64,000 bases of DNA, from positions 1,947,459-2,011,458 of the forward strand of contig CM035353.1 in NCBI GenBank assembly GCA_020137815.1, read 5' to 3'. Shown piece by piece: positions 32,101-43,223 of the stretch (position 1 is the first letter of the stretch; each line of letters starts with the position of its first letter). This stretch comes from Hormiphora californensis. Taxonomy: Eukaryota > Ctenophora > Tentaculata > Cydippida > Pleurobrachiidae. The translations under genes were made by a program, and so were the position numbers. The notes under the pieces are model-generated. The model made no database searches. It worked only from the letters and a program-made list of their open reading frames with translations, and had not been told where the DNA came from.

Positions 32101-32499
32101 TAACAGCAGGACATGCGATAAGATTCACTGATTCGAAACACGATTAATCGGACGTGGCTGGTATTCCTTTGAAAAATTTTCAAAAAAATTTCACAAAAAA
32201 AATTCAAAAAAATTTTTGGGGGGAAAAAATCCTGCCACTAAATCGAGGTGCCACTAAATCGGGGGCCACTAAATCGGGGTCCGACTGTACTTACAATCCC
32301 TCTCTATCCTACACAGAACAATGGAGCAGCGGCACGTGTGCTGAAAGATACCCTTGATGAGCTTATGATATCCTCAACATCTCAAAACCCATCTACTAGT
32401 ACTAGCATCTCGGCTATTACCAAGCTGGCGGCCGCGAGACGAAGGAAGCCCAGCTCAGCCGGTGTAGCAGCACACCGCGTGACTTTAGTGTGCGAATAA
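27951..32499 (+). CDS. EF-hand calcium-binding protein (calmodulin/centrin-like), 8 exons
   Basis: Exons are 27951-28062 (start tentative), 28625-28726, 29641-29753, 30580-30665, 30768-30856, 30930-30997, 31169-31317 and 32317-32499, all agreeing in phase. Four EF-hand loops are visible: DVDDDGHIDVKE, DHDGDAVLNLCE, DGDNSGNLTHGE and DRDDDGSVSEEE. The second has poor calcium ligands near its end. The N terminus is basic (ANKKQRK) and a 70-residue tail rich in serine, alanine and arginine follows the last hand, unlike plain calmodulin. It is probably a cytoplasmic calcium sensor. The gene lies in an LRP intron on the opposite strand. Its introns hold minisatellites, split MITEs and a pogo MITE. 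Confidence 0.8.
28085..28215. repeat. Short tandem repeat with CGACACATA motif
   Basis: Four imperfect copies of a 31-bp unit CACGACACATAGTGCCCTAA followed by TATGGACATAA, in the EF-hand intron. Related GACATCACGTG sequences occur near 25200, 30520 and 31080-31150. Confidence 0.6.
28252..28406. mobile_element. 155-bp MITE with TAAAGTCGGATTTTTT ends
   Basis: TAAAGTCGGATTTTTTGAAA and its complement bracket a 155-bp element whose inner sequence continues the inverted pairing (CTGTCACCCCC and GGGGGGTGACAG). The terminal TA may be the target duplication, as in Tc1/mariner relatives. Confidence 0.75.
28837..29064 (+). repeat. 46-bp splice-acceptor array, first block
   Basis: Five copies of CAGCATCTCGTAACAATTCA followed by CTCTGTTACTCCAGGACAAAACCACT, the same unit as in 29418-29640. 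It lies inside the sequence that splits the MITE and ends at a 70-base C run. Confidence 0.85.
29065..29134. repeat. Poly-C run of 70 bases
   Basis: Seventy consecutive C residues. Such a length is rare in real DNA and often marks a sequencing or assembly problem. Confidence 0.95.
29135..29350. repeat. GC-rich dispersed repeat fragment
   Basis: GGGGATAGGGGCGAGCCCCC and GGGGCAAGGGCGAGCCCCTG resemble the GGGGGCGAAGCCCCC units of the element at 7085-7792. It sits between the C run and the right part of the split MITE. Confidence 0.45.
29418..29640 (+). repeat. 46-bp minisatellite of tandem 3' splice sites
   Basis: Five copies of a unit with CTCGTAAC (branch-like), TTCACTCTGTTACTCCAG and GACAAAACCACT. 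The last copy is the actual acceptor of EF-hand exon 29641, whose first bases are GACAAAACCACTCC. The unit therefore spans the exon start as well as the splice signals. A unit of 46 is not a multiple of three. Confidence 0.9.
29760..30530. repeat. 34-bp minisatellite filling an EF-hand intron
   Basis: About 22 copies of CCCAAATATGGGCATCCAAT followed by ATTGACATCTCCTG, with 37-bp variants having AATATAATGGG. It starts just after the donor of exon 29753 and occupies most of the intron to exon 30580. It does not contain that exon's splice acceptor. Confidence 0.9.
31329..31413. mobile_element. hAT-like MITE, family A, copy 5 (5'-truncated)
   Basis: Starts within the family at CCAACCAATCAGAACTCG and ends TTCGGTCGGTTCCT. 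It lies 12 bp after the EF-hand exon ending at 31317 and directly before a pogo-like MITE. Confidence 0.8.
31418..32287. mobile_element. Pogo/Tigger-like element, 870 bp, copy 2
   Basis: Ends CAGTCGGACCCCGATTTA and TAAATCGGGGTCCGACTG with TA on both sides. The interior has large inverted segments (GTGATACC...CGTATCGGTTCG, with CAGGACATGCGATAAGAT copies), so a second fold-back unit may be nested inside. No transposase frame remains. It lies in the last intron of the EF-hand gene. Confidence 0.85.
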
Positions 32500-32511
32500 T
32501 AATAGTCGTCG

Positions 32512-32591
32512 TAGCAAGTAAACAACCAACTAGAACTCGGTATTTAGGTCACGTGACTGGTTATCAGCCAATCAGGGACCAGTATTTCCTG
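32512..32591. mobile_element. hAT-like MITE, family A, copy 6 (both ends truncated)
   Basis: Contains AAGTAAACAACCAACTAGAA to ACCAGTATTTCCTG, without the outer ends. It is flanked by an 18-bp direct repeat GAATAATAATAGTCGTCG (32494-32511 and 32592-32609), which is longer than the usual 8-bp duplication. It sits just after the stop codon of the EF-hand gene. Confidence 0.8.
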
Positions 32592-32816
32592 GAATAATAA
32601 TAGTCGTCGCAGAAAGATATACTATATTGTTCTATTCGATTCAGGTTCAATTTTGTGTAGCTCACACTGCATTTTATTTCATGAAACATTAGTGCGCCCT
32701 GTTCGGCAGAGTTCAACAGCTAATATATCGATAACCAACTGACTAAACTTATTATATACATATCCTGTGTATGATATATTAATTAATTAATTAATATAAT
32801 GTTTGATATAACTCAC

Positions 32817-34268
32817 GTGTTTCCGTTTATTGCGGCGTGTATAACAGCCCTGTTTTTCCAGTCAGTAATATAGGCAGCATTACGGGATACAGCAATTGAG
32901 AAAGCATGTATGTTGCCCAGTTGTGCTATTATAGCCCTCCCTGTTCCGTCCGTTTTAACCCGTTCCAGCACGTCCGTCATGGCATCCACCCAATATACTA
33001 CCTGCGGGGTGGAGTATGTTATGTTCTAACCCTTCTTTACATTTGTAACGCGCGAAACACAGTCTAGCTAGACAGATAAGAGTATGATCATTAGAGTTCG
33101 ACCCTGTCTCACCGTAGCCCCCCCGAATGTAAAGGTGGGTTTCCAAATTTGGCCGGGGATTGTACCTGTGTATCTCTGTCCATGGTAAGACCATTTGGCC
33201 AGTGGACCTGCTCGGTGGTGAGTGCCTCACAGTTACTCCCATCACCCCAGCACTTGTAAATTCCGGCCGACTGTTCACCCCAATCTGAGTAAAATAGCAC
33301 CCCTCGGCCAGGGTCCAGGACAAGGGCACGGGGCTTGCTGTCTTCATCGAATTCTTTAATGATACGAGAATGGGATCCATCCGGCTTTACAACACCTGAA
33401 GGTGGAGATGATATGGTTACCATGGGTAGGGGGTGGTTACCATGGTTACCATAGGTAGCTGGGGGTGGTTACCATGGTTACCATGGGTAGGGGTGGTTAC
33501 CATGGGTAGGGGTGGTTACCATGGTTACCATGGGTAGGGGGTGGTTACCATGGTTACCATGGGTAGCTGGGGGTGGTTACCATGGGGAATGTGAGGGTAT
33601 CATGGTTACATATATTTTGTCCGTTAGCATGGTAATACCAATTGCTAGTTCAATACATCTCTCATACCCATAGTAAAAGTCCCCATACAGGTCCAGTATA
33701 GTATATCTGACACCCAGTCATACGCTAAACCATCAGGAGTAAGTAGACCCTTATCTAGTACAATAGTGGTGGTATTATCGGTGCCATGGAGACTGCCCAT
33801 TGAGATGGCATCCACCAGCGGATCCGTCCAAAACACCCGTCCCTGGGAATATATTCATGGGTCAATCGCCCCCATGTTAGAACATACATCAAAACCCTGT
33901 CCTCCCATACATGGTTGAACAAGGCAAATAATGTTTCGACCACGATCTTTTTTATCTGGATAAAAAGCAACATGGAACTATCGAGCAGGAACCGACCGAA
34001 ACAAGTAAACAACCAATCAGAACTCTTTATTTAGGTCACGTGACTGGTTATCAGCCAATCAGGGACCAGTATTCCTTATTCGGTCGGTTCCTGCTATCGA
34101 GCTTGTGGAAGCAATTATAAGTTGTTCCAGGTAAAATCACCTTTTTATAATCAAAGTCAATGGCTATGACTTTTCCTCCAAAGGCAAGATTAATCTTCTC
34201 GTGTACCCCATCGCCCAGTATAGACAACTTCCATATACTATACTGGGATGCTAACAGCAGATAACTCT
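32817..34268 (-). CDS. LRP-like gene, second YWTD propeller (4 exons here)
   Basis: Exons are 34268-34141, 33842-33668, 33395-33166 and 33001-32817, all agreeing in phase. Motifs visible are SYLLLASQYSIWKLSI, GRVFWTDPLVDAISMGSLHG, DILYWTCMGT, VLFYSDWGEQSAGIYK, WPNGLTMDRDTQ, VVYWVDAMTDVLERVKTDG and AAYITDWKNRAVIHAAINGN. These are the strand repeats of an LDL-receptor beta-propeller. The last exon ends in phase 2; the next exon recognised (25415) starts in phase 1, so at least one exon is missing. A GGTTACCATGG minisatellite lies in the intron at 33420-33600. Confidence 0.9.
33420..33600. repeat. Minisatellite of GGTTACCATGG units
   Basis: Roughly seven irregular units of GGTGGTTACCATGGTTACCA followed by TGGGTAGG in an LRP intron. 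The first unit lies about 18 bp from the acceptor of exon 33395 but does not include its AG. Confidence 0.8.
33986..34093. mobile_element. hAT-like MITE, family A, copy 7 (8-bp TSD)
   Basis: A 108-bp copy flanked by the perfect duplication CTATCGAG (33978-33985, 34094-34101), in the LRP intron between exons 34141 and 33842. Confidence 0.9.
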
Positions 34269-34383
34269 CTGGGGTGAGGGGAGGGGGTTAGTCTCATGAG
34301 AGTTGTAACTGGGAGTCTGGAGAGATGTGTTATACTCGCCGCCCTGTTTCAATTCATTACCCAAACCTTACCAGGATACTCAC

Positions 34384-35109
34384 CTTTGCAAGCGCCATCA
34401 ATTAGCTCGAAAAAGTCGGGACAACTGCACACTACATCCCCTGTCGCTGTCGTCGTGCATGTCTGGTCAGATAAACATCCTCCGTTGTTTGTCAGACACT
34501 TGGATTTGGCTGGATGGGGATAATAATATGATAGCATTTGTGGAGGTTTTTTTAAAAATGTTTATTTGGCACTTCATAGTTTCTATATCTGTCTGTTTAT
34601 GCGGGTTGTAGTGACTCATTTTGTTAGTTTGGAATTGGGACTACAATCTGCTTGCAAGCAGATTGTCGTCCCAATTCCAATGATATGATCACAAAACCAC
34701 AAGACTAGAGTACCACAACAGAACTGGAATGTTTGATCAGAAAAGTGTGATTGTGAGAAGCGCGCAGCAGGGACCCGCGTGAACGAGTGCTGAAAATGTG
34801 CTTTTCACATACTCCACGTCGCGCGCCCTCCATGATTCTACTGGTTATGCTGGTACATGCGGGTACTGCTACATAATATACAAAAGGCAAAAGCTCAAAG
34901 AATATATTGCCAAGTTAGACTGCCATTTGTGCAAAGAATATAACCACAAATCACGACTCATATTCCAAATTGTAATTCCTTACCACATGTTGTAAGACTA
35001 TCCGCCAATTGTCCATCCTGACAACCACACACATATCCCGGATCAATAGTTGACGTATCAGCAAAACATATCTGGTCACATGGCTGATCGGAACAGGCGT
35101 TTTTTATAC
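34384..35109 (-). CDS. LRP-like gene, EGF modules between propellers 1 and 2
   Basis: Exon 35109-34984 (126 bp, phase 1-1) reads ACSDQPCDQICFADTSTIDP and VCGCQDGQLADSLTTC. Exon 34509-34384 (126 bp, phase 1-1) reads KCLTNNGGCLSDQTCTTTAT and VVCSCPDFFELIDGACK. Each has the six-cysteine EGF pattern, and NNGGC is typical of LDL receptor relatives. The intron holds a 52-bp hairpin at 34629-34680; the rest of it shows nothing. Confidence 0.85.
34629..34680. repeat. 52-bp near-perfect hairpin
   Basis: TTGGAATTGGGACTACAATC continues to TGCTTG and then folds back through CAAGCAGATTGTCGTCCCAA to TTCCAA, with one mismatch pair and no loop. It lies in an LRP intron. Confidence 0.8.
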
Positions 35110-35295
35110 CTGAAGAAGGTATCAGTAATACACATCAGTAACTTAGAATGGGACACAACTCTCAGACTCTACCCTTGACCATCCCATACTACCGCGGAGG
35201 GTCAGAACTTGATCTACCCTCAAATGTGATGTGCCACATGTCACATACCCCAGTCACATTATGTGACTCACATACTCCGGTCACATGTCACGTAC

Positions 35296-38200
35296 CCCAG
35301 TTAAAAGATCCCGTAACGATCTTCAGTTCCATAGTCGCTGCATGGACGTCTGGTGTCACAACAGTTGCAGTCCTTTCTGAGTCATCCATACCGATCTTCA
35401 CTGGAGAGAGGGAGGGGGCATAATAGAAAGAGGGAGGGAGTTAGTAAGAGAGAGAGAGAGAGAGAGAGAGGGAGGGGGTATAATAGAGAGTCTGCTTGTG
35501 AGATAGTACTTTGTTTAGATGTCTTAGGAGCATGTGAGTAGTTCCAGTCCTTTTCACACCCAATTCACCCTCAAACATTCACTCTCACTAGCAATACAGA
35601 CACACACACAGACTCAATGTGTAAAACTGATTAGTTACAATGTGTGTGGGGTATTACCTATGACAAGGGGTGAAATAAGAAACGGAATCTCTTTATATAC
35701 CTACAAAGAGCCAATAAAGTTAATTCGCTCTTTTTATCCCTCCCCAGGCGACTTGTTCTCCCGCTAGACAAACCACCGGTCTTCTTATCGAGACTGTGTG
35801 TGTGTGGGTGTGTGTGAGGGGGTCTGTATGTGTAAGAGACTGTGTGTGTGTGACAGAACTAACTAAACATGCGAGAGTCTCTTGTCATCATATTATCTCC
35901 CTCTCTCTCTCCCTCTTTCTCCCTCTCACACACAAAGAAACTTTCTAACTGTCACTTGGGATTCCCCCTCCCACCCCATATCTAATATGTGGCTGAAAAC
36001 ATGACCCGCTCTAAATACTAACTTATTCCAAGATTCTGCCAGTCGCTCCAATAAAAAGTCCTGTTGTAGACCTCCAGACTGAACCCAGTGGAGCCGGGGA
36101 TCTGCTTTTCTTCAACTGGCACCCCACCATCATATCCTGAGAGACAGGGGGAGGTATTGGTTGGTGAGAGCGGTTGGTTCAGTTTGGAGCCCTTGTTATA
36201 GGCTCACGGTTTGACCATGAGAGGCACAGGGAGGTAAAACTTAAAATTTAAGAATCAGAACCATGTCAACTGCGTCATCAGCCGTTTAGAGGCATTCTGT
36301 TTAACAATCTTACTGTGTGTAAGCCAGGATCAGGAACCGACGAAACAAGTAAACAACCAATCAGAACTCGTTATTTAGGTAACGTAACTGGTTATCAGCC
36401 AATCAGGGACCAGTATTTCCTGATTCGGTCGGTTCCTGGTGTAAGCTGTCAGCTGACCTACCGATAGACATGATATTATCCTGGTACCCATCAATCCAAT
36501 AAACCATCTTTGCTGGCCTATCAAGAGCCACGCCGTTAGGAAGGCTCCTGCCCCCAGTTGTCAGGTTGGCGAGAGAGGTTAGTTCGGTGCCGTCCAGTTT
36601 AGACCGGTATATCGCAGGGTTCTCACCTCGATCACTCCAAAACAGGAATCTGAGGGGGGGGGTTTTGATATTAGTCTGATTTAGTTTTGATTTCTCGACT
36701 ATATTGGTTTCTGCCACTCCAAAACAGGAATCTGAGGGGGGGGGGGGTTCTGATATTAGTCTGATTTAGTTTTGATTTCTCAACTATTGGTTTCTGGCTC
36801 TAAAATGCAGCAACTATAATAATACCCCTCCTTCCGTACACATAAATCCTTCTCAACTGTGCTTCCTACAAATCAATTACTCATCGATATATATGGGAGT
36901 CTCCTATCCAAAACAATTACTCCCTAGCCTGTGGAAGGCGATACCCTGGATATAAAATCCCCGGAAAAGTTTTATGATATGCCATGCAGTGAGGTAGCCA
37001 CACCGTGGACTATGTTGTCAGACACTGACTGTACATATGAGACAATGACTATAATGATTTCGCTTTTCTCACCCATTTACAGGATCCACCTTAATACTCC
37101 TCAAAACACCAAATCGTTCACTGGTGACCACTGTAGCAATGTGGCCCGAGGGTGAAATGACCTTGATGGCGGGAGGGTCGCTGTCCGTCCAATAGAGATT
37201 CTTGGAGACCCAATCAATGGCAATACCGGAGGGAGATGTGGTATCCCTAACTAGAACTGTTACTGCTCCTCCGACCTTTCCTTTACTGATAGTCTGCGGG
37301 GTGGATTGTGTTAACTGGGGAGGGGGTGGAGTGTGTTAACTTTTAGTCAGATCTAGAGGGCAGGAACCGACCGAATCAGGAAATACGGGTCCCTGATTGG
37401 CTGATAACCAGTCACATGACCTAAATAACGAGTTCTGATTGGTTGTTTACTTGTTTCGGTCGAGTCCGACTAATTACCTTTGTGGTTACGCAGCTCCAAT
37501 AGTACACGCTATCAAGATGATCGTAGTCGAGTCCAACACCGAGTACAGAGTCCCCGTCAGCCCCAAAGTCTATCACATTACTGGCACCTGATGGGGGGGG
37601 GCCCGCGTATTAAAATGTCCTTTAATGTCCCTCGATTTTTGGGACATTAAATTGGCCGTGTTTATTTAGGACATTAAAGGACATCAAAAGACATTAAAAG
37701 ACATTAAAAGACATTAAATTATAACTTCCAAAAACCATTTCAAAATGTGTTACCAAACATGTTTATTACCACCAGTGTACTACTAAAGGTCCCACCTTTC
37801 GATTCCAATGAAGGTTCATAAATGTTAAGTGGTGATTAGGCTTGCTTTTGCGTGCGGTACCTTTTTACATGTGCATATTTCTAGCCTAGAAGATATCTCA
37901 AAATCATCTTATGAAACGAGTAGAGAAGACACCAAAAGCATTAAAGTGAGAGAGAACAGCCCCGATTTTGATGAAACTTAGTCAGAATAGTGTTTGGTGT
38001 CTAATTAGAAGTTAAATAATTAGTGCTCAAATCCTAAATTTAGGTTTTCCTAGGTTTTTTTTTAGGTTTTTGGCTTTTATTGGTTTCAGGAACGTCCTAG
38101 AACAAAATGAATAGAACCATCTTTCTCAGCGTGAAATTCTGCATCGATTTTAGTGGCTAAAAACCTTTCTATGACGTAAAGTTATCCCAAAAAATCCCAA

Positions 38201-39536
38201 AAGGGTACATGTTATAGGGGCGGGTACATATTTTAGGCTAACGGGCGAACCTCTTGTCAGAACACCATGTTATAGGTACTCAATCGACGTGTATTGAAGA
38301 GGAAATCATTTTGGTGAAAACCATTTTGATCTGCGATGTCTGTGCAACGAATAAAACCTAAAAAACCTTACCATATGAAGCATACCTGTTTGGTTTTTTG
38401 GGATAACTTCTGAATCTTACGACTAAATCATAGAAAGGTTTATAGCCACTATAATCGATGCAGAATTTCACGCCGAGAAAGATGACTCTATTTATTTTGT
38501 TCTAGGACGTTCTTGAAACCCATAAAAGCCAAAAAACCTAAAAAACCTAGAAAAACCTAAATTTAGGATTTGAGCACTTTAAAACTTTTTGACTTCTAAT
38601 TAGACACCAAAGACCATTCTGACTTAGTTTCATCAAAATCGGGGCTATTTTCACTTTAAAACCTTGACATTTAGTCCAAAACTTAAAAATTTCCGGGGTT
38701 CGCTTAGAGGTAGCGGGCCACCCTAAAATGAGGCTTAATCACCGCCAACATCTATGGTATTGGTTGGAATCGACAGAGGGGACATTAGGAGTAAATATTA
38801 AGTGGTTGAAAACACCATTTTAGTTTAATAATAGCTGAAAATTCATGTTTTTATTAAATGTCCTTTAATGTCTTTTAATGTCCTTTAATGTCCTTTAATG
38901 TCCCAGGGACATTAAAGTCGGACGTGTTTATTTAGGACATGGATATTAAATTCACGCGGGCCCCCCCCACCTGATATAGCAGTGATAGGGTGAGGAGCTG
39001 GGAAACTTGGAACTATTAAAATTTCAAAAGTTTTGATATTATGGGTATAGCAGTATAGGGTGAAAAGGGTTCACTTGCAGAAGCTACAGTTTTTGTCAAT
39101 TATATATTTCTGGGTTTACCTCTTTCAAGGCTGATCCGTAGAATGTTGGTTTGATCGTGTACCAATAAGACAGGAGATGTTTCCTCTACACATTTCCCAT
39201 CTTTCAGCACAAAGTTATCCTCGCAAACGCATAACGGAGAAATTGGTGACCCACTATTGGGAGATGAGAACGGGTGAAAGAGAGAGAGAGAGCGAGAGAG
39301 AGGAGTAGAGAGAGAGAGAGAGAGAGCAGAGAGAGCGCGTGAGCAGAGTGATCGCTCCACGCATACGGAAGTCCCATGATGACGTATGAGAGACAGAGAA
39401 GAGATGAGGGGGGTGGGGGCGGAGAGAATGACATGAATAATACAGAGCATCTTCTATTCAACAAAGTACGTACCTTCCAATACAAAGATGGCTGCAGTCG
39501 GTTTCTCCACAGAGTTTTCCCAGTGCTCCCCCGACA
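35296..39536 (-). CDS. LRP-like gene, EGF and first YWTD propeller (8 exons)
   Basis: Exons are 39536-39474, 39253-39120, 37587-37478, 37293-37073, 36649-36462, 36136-36023 and 35400-35296, all agreeing in phase, with a possible further exon upstream. The first two make an EGF module (LCGETDCSHLCIG, then LCVCEDNFVLKDGKCVE). The propeller shows SVYYWSCVTTK, NLYWTDSDPPAIKVISPSGH, FLFWSDRGENPAIYRSKLDG, MVYWIDGYQDNIMSI and RTFYWSDWQNLGI. The fourth of these exons starts after a duplicated acceptor. LDL receptor relatives with this order bind and internalise extracellular ligands at the cell surface. The true N terminus, any LDLa modules, and the membrane anchor are not seen in the window. Confidence 0.9.
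35401..36022. other. LRP intron with GA/GT/CT simple repeats
   Basis: GA tracts at 35443-35475 and 35402-35435 and GT-rich stretches at 35793-35855 occur. No exon was found in this intron. Confidence 0.5.
36331..36438. mobile_element. hAT-like MITE, family A, copy 8
   Basis: A 108-bp copy with ends CAGGAACCGACGAA and TTCGGTCGGTTCCTG. GTGTAAGC at 36317-36324 and 36439-36446 is the likely target duplication; six extra bases CAGGAT lie before the left end. The E-box core is mutated here (GGTAACGTAAC). Confidence 0.85.
36631..36785. repeat. Two-copy tandem duplication across a splice acceptor
   Basis: CACTCCAAAACAGGAATCTG followed by a G run and TTAGTCTGATTTAGTTTTGA occurs twice, about 80 bp apart. 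Each copy contains the minus-strand CTCAG-ATTCCTG acceptor and the first bases of exon 36649. The upstream copy could serve as an alternative acceptor. Confidence 0.75.
37361..37464. mobile_element. hAT-like MITE, family A, copy 9 (reversed)
   Basis: The same element in the opposite orientation, starting CAGGAACCGACCGAATCAGG and ending TTGTTTCGGTCGAGTCC. The E-box is changed to CACATG. It lies directly before the donor of LRP exon 37478. Confidence 0.85.
37593..38967. mobile_element. 1.38-kb fold-back element inserted at an LRP splice acceptor
   Basis: Ends are G-run CCCGCG and its complement, with subterminal GACATTAAAGGACATTAAA repeats and imperfectly inverted inner arms. A perfect 8-bp duplication CACCTGAT flanks it (37585-37592 and 38968-38975). 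Read on the minus strand the duplication is ATCAGGTG, the acceptor AG plus the first bases of exon 37587. The element's terminal C run now forms the pyrimidine tract. An 8-bp duplication suggests hAT. Confidence 0.85.
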
Positions 39537-39732
39537 CTTTGGTAAGTCTCAACAGTTATTTTGGGAATGTGATACCCCTAAAATGTGGCATTATTGGCAT
39601 GGAAATGTAGGATGTCGACATATATTCAACATCTCAAGGTAATTTTTTAGAGGGAAAGGGAGAGAGAGAGAGAGAGGAGAGAGAGAGAAGAGAGAGAGAG
39701 AGAGAGGAGAGAGAGAGATGAGAGAAGGAGAG
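39276..39732. repeat. GA microsatellites around LRP exon 39474-39536
   Basis: GA tracts at 39276-39340 and 39658-39732 flank the small EGF exon on both sides. Confidence 0.7.
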
Positions 39733-39847
39733 TAGGCAGATGCAGCGCTCTCTCTTGCTTCTCTGTGCTCTCTCTACTCGCTTCTTCATACTCTCTCGTT
39801 CCTCTTCGTTCTCTATAACAATATTGCCAATATTATGTTATACTCAC

Positions 39848-39931
39848 CGTGTATCCCTTGCCAATATGATAGGTTTCCTCTGTGAATGTAAGCATCAGTG
39901 TAGAAATCCTTCTGATAACCAGAAACCCATC
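39848..39931 (-). CDS. Possible exon upstream in the LRP-like gene
   Basis: An 84-bp open piece between CTAG and GTGAGT on the minus strand. It is open in two phases, reading either DGFLVIRRISTLMLTF or WVSGYQKDFYTDAYIH. Neither phase joins cleanly to exon 39536 (phase 2), so its place in the gene is uncertain. Confidence 0.35.
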
Positions 39932-40007
39932 CTAGATATTTGATGTTAAAGATATAGACTGTCACGTCTGTCTGCCGGTATATTCTGCCTACCTGTTTAT
40001 TCTGTCT

Positions 40008-40280
<273 letters not shown>

Positions 40281-40283
40281 CAC

Positions 40284-40419
40284 CATGAAGTAAGGTATAA
40301 GGATATACTGTCCAGGTATGACGGCTAGTGTCTCTAGTTCCACCCCACTGAGATGATTGCCAGTCTCTACGTCCACCATAGCAATTGAAGTTACACAGCC
40401 CCGGTATGGTGACGGCCCA
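40284..40419 (-). CDS. Possible exon, unrecognised
   Basis: Between acceptor TTTTTCAG and donor GTGAGA on the minus strand, 136 bp. The phase-2 reading gives [18 protein letters not shown] then [13 protein letters not shown]; the end phase 0 fits one reading of 39848-39931. The PGQYILIP stretch vaguely recalls beta-sandwich domains, but no family is claimed. Confidence 0.35.
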
Positions 40420-40923
40420 CTGAAAAATATAGCACTGAAAAAATGGGGAAATCCTTGCTCATCTGGTTCTGGAGTTAGGAGGGGTCGAAAAGTGACAACA
40501 TGGGCTAAGACTTCGAAACTGCTACATATGGACTGTATATATCTACACTGTTGGCATTTGGCAAGCGGGCCATTTTTTCACAGATTTATGGGGCCACCTA
40601 AGTGGTGCACGTTGCGCTTGCCAGCACAATTATATGTGCAGGTTGAGAAATAGTTGGTACGCCGGTTACAGTAGATATTATGATCAGCACTCAGCAGCGA
40701 GGCAATCTGAAGTGGTGGGCGGACTCTAGTGCTACACTCTAAGTCTACAGTGGACTCTATATCTAAATTTAGATTTAGATAAAGAGTCCAAATAAGTCTA
40801 AACTCTAGGAGGACTCTATCTCTAAAAAGTCTAAACAGGGTGGACTCTTTATCTAAAAAGTCTACAAAGAGCGGACTCTATATCTACATAAATCTAAATT
40901 AGACATAGAGTCCGCCATTCTCG
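40420..40923. other. Spacer with GGACTCTATATCTAAA repeats before the gap
   Basis: From 40738 to 40917 the motif GGACTCTATATCTAAA recurs several times in both orientations. It ends at the run of N. No gene is visible in 40420-40737. Confidence 0.5.
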
Positions 40924-41023
40924 NNNNNNNNNNNNNNNNNNNNNNNNNNNNNNNNNNNNNNNNNNNNNNNNNNNNNNNNNNNNNNNNNNNNNNNNNNNNN
41001 NNNNNNNNNNNNNNNNNNNNNNN
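40924..41023. other. Assembly gap, 100 N
   Basis: Exactly one hundred N, a conventional placeholder of unknown true length. Confidence 1.
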
Positions 41024-42300
<1,277 letters not shown>

Positions 42301-43223
42301 TGCAGTGGTAGTGTGAGCGAGTGAACTTACCGCTCCTTATCGGGAGCATGCCCTGCAAATGAACTCCCTAGCAATAAGGGGGGTTAAGATTTGTGATTAT
42401 TATCGGTTTTCGATTCTTACCCTTGGTCGACCTGATTGGAATGGTATGGCTGAATTGTGTACCCCGTACAGGACCTGTGCGAGTGGGAGAGGACAGACAA
42501 CCCCATCCAACCCCCGCCATCCCGAAAATAGCCCCTCGCTGCCTCCCCCAAAACCAGGAACCCCCACTCAATTCTCCCTTATTAGGGAGAACAGAAAACA
42601 GCCCTGACCCCGGGTAAGAACGACCCTATACTAGGTGAACAGAGCCCCTGTACCACCCCCTCTCATCCCACAGAAAACTCTGCCAGGTCCTGGAGTGAGT
42701 GCATGGCCTTACCCTTTCCTCAGCAGGAACGTGCTCTGAAACATGTTACCTAACAACTAGCAGTAATAAGTAATAGCGGGGAAAAGAGTAAAAACAACTA
42801 GACTATTACACCAAAACCAAATCAAGCTAAGCTCCAGTCCCCGGCCTGGACTAGTAAAGATGACCGATAAATGACTAAAGACGCATACAACTAAAAGAAA
42901 GGTCAAACCAGATAGAAGAAAGGTGACCTTGCTATAAAAAACTAAACAAACACCATGACAAGTCCAAACCGAAAACAGCACTACTACACCCCCTAGCCTA
43001 TAACACTAGAAATGAATAAGGAACAACACAATAACATGAATGGTCTTATCTGATTGGAGAATGTAGATCGGTGGTCGGTAGTTGGTCTTTTCTTTGCTGT
43101 ATCTTCACAGTAGCAGGGGATGGCGGGAGATCGAGGTAGACAAGTGGTGAAATTCGAGAAGGCCCCCAGAGGAGGGAGAGCCGAGACGCACACACGAAAA
43201 CAACAACACGAGAAGGGCACTAC
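42301..43223. other. No gene recognised
   Basis: Mixed sequence without convincing exons or repeats. Short open frames here lack splice context and domain signatures. Confidence 0.4.
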
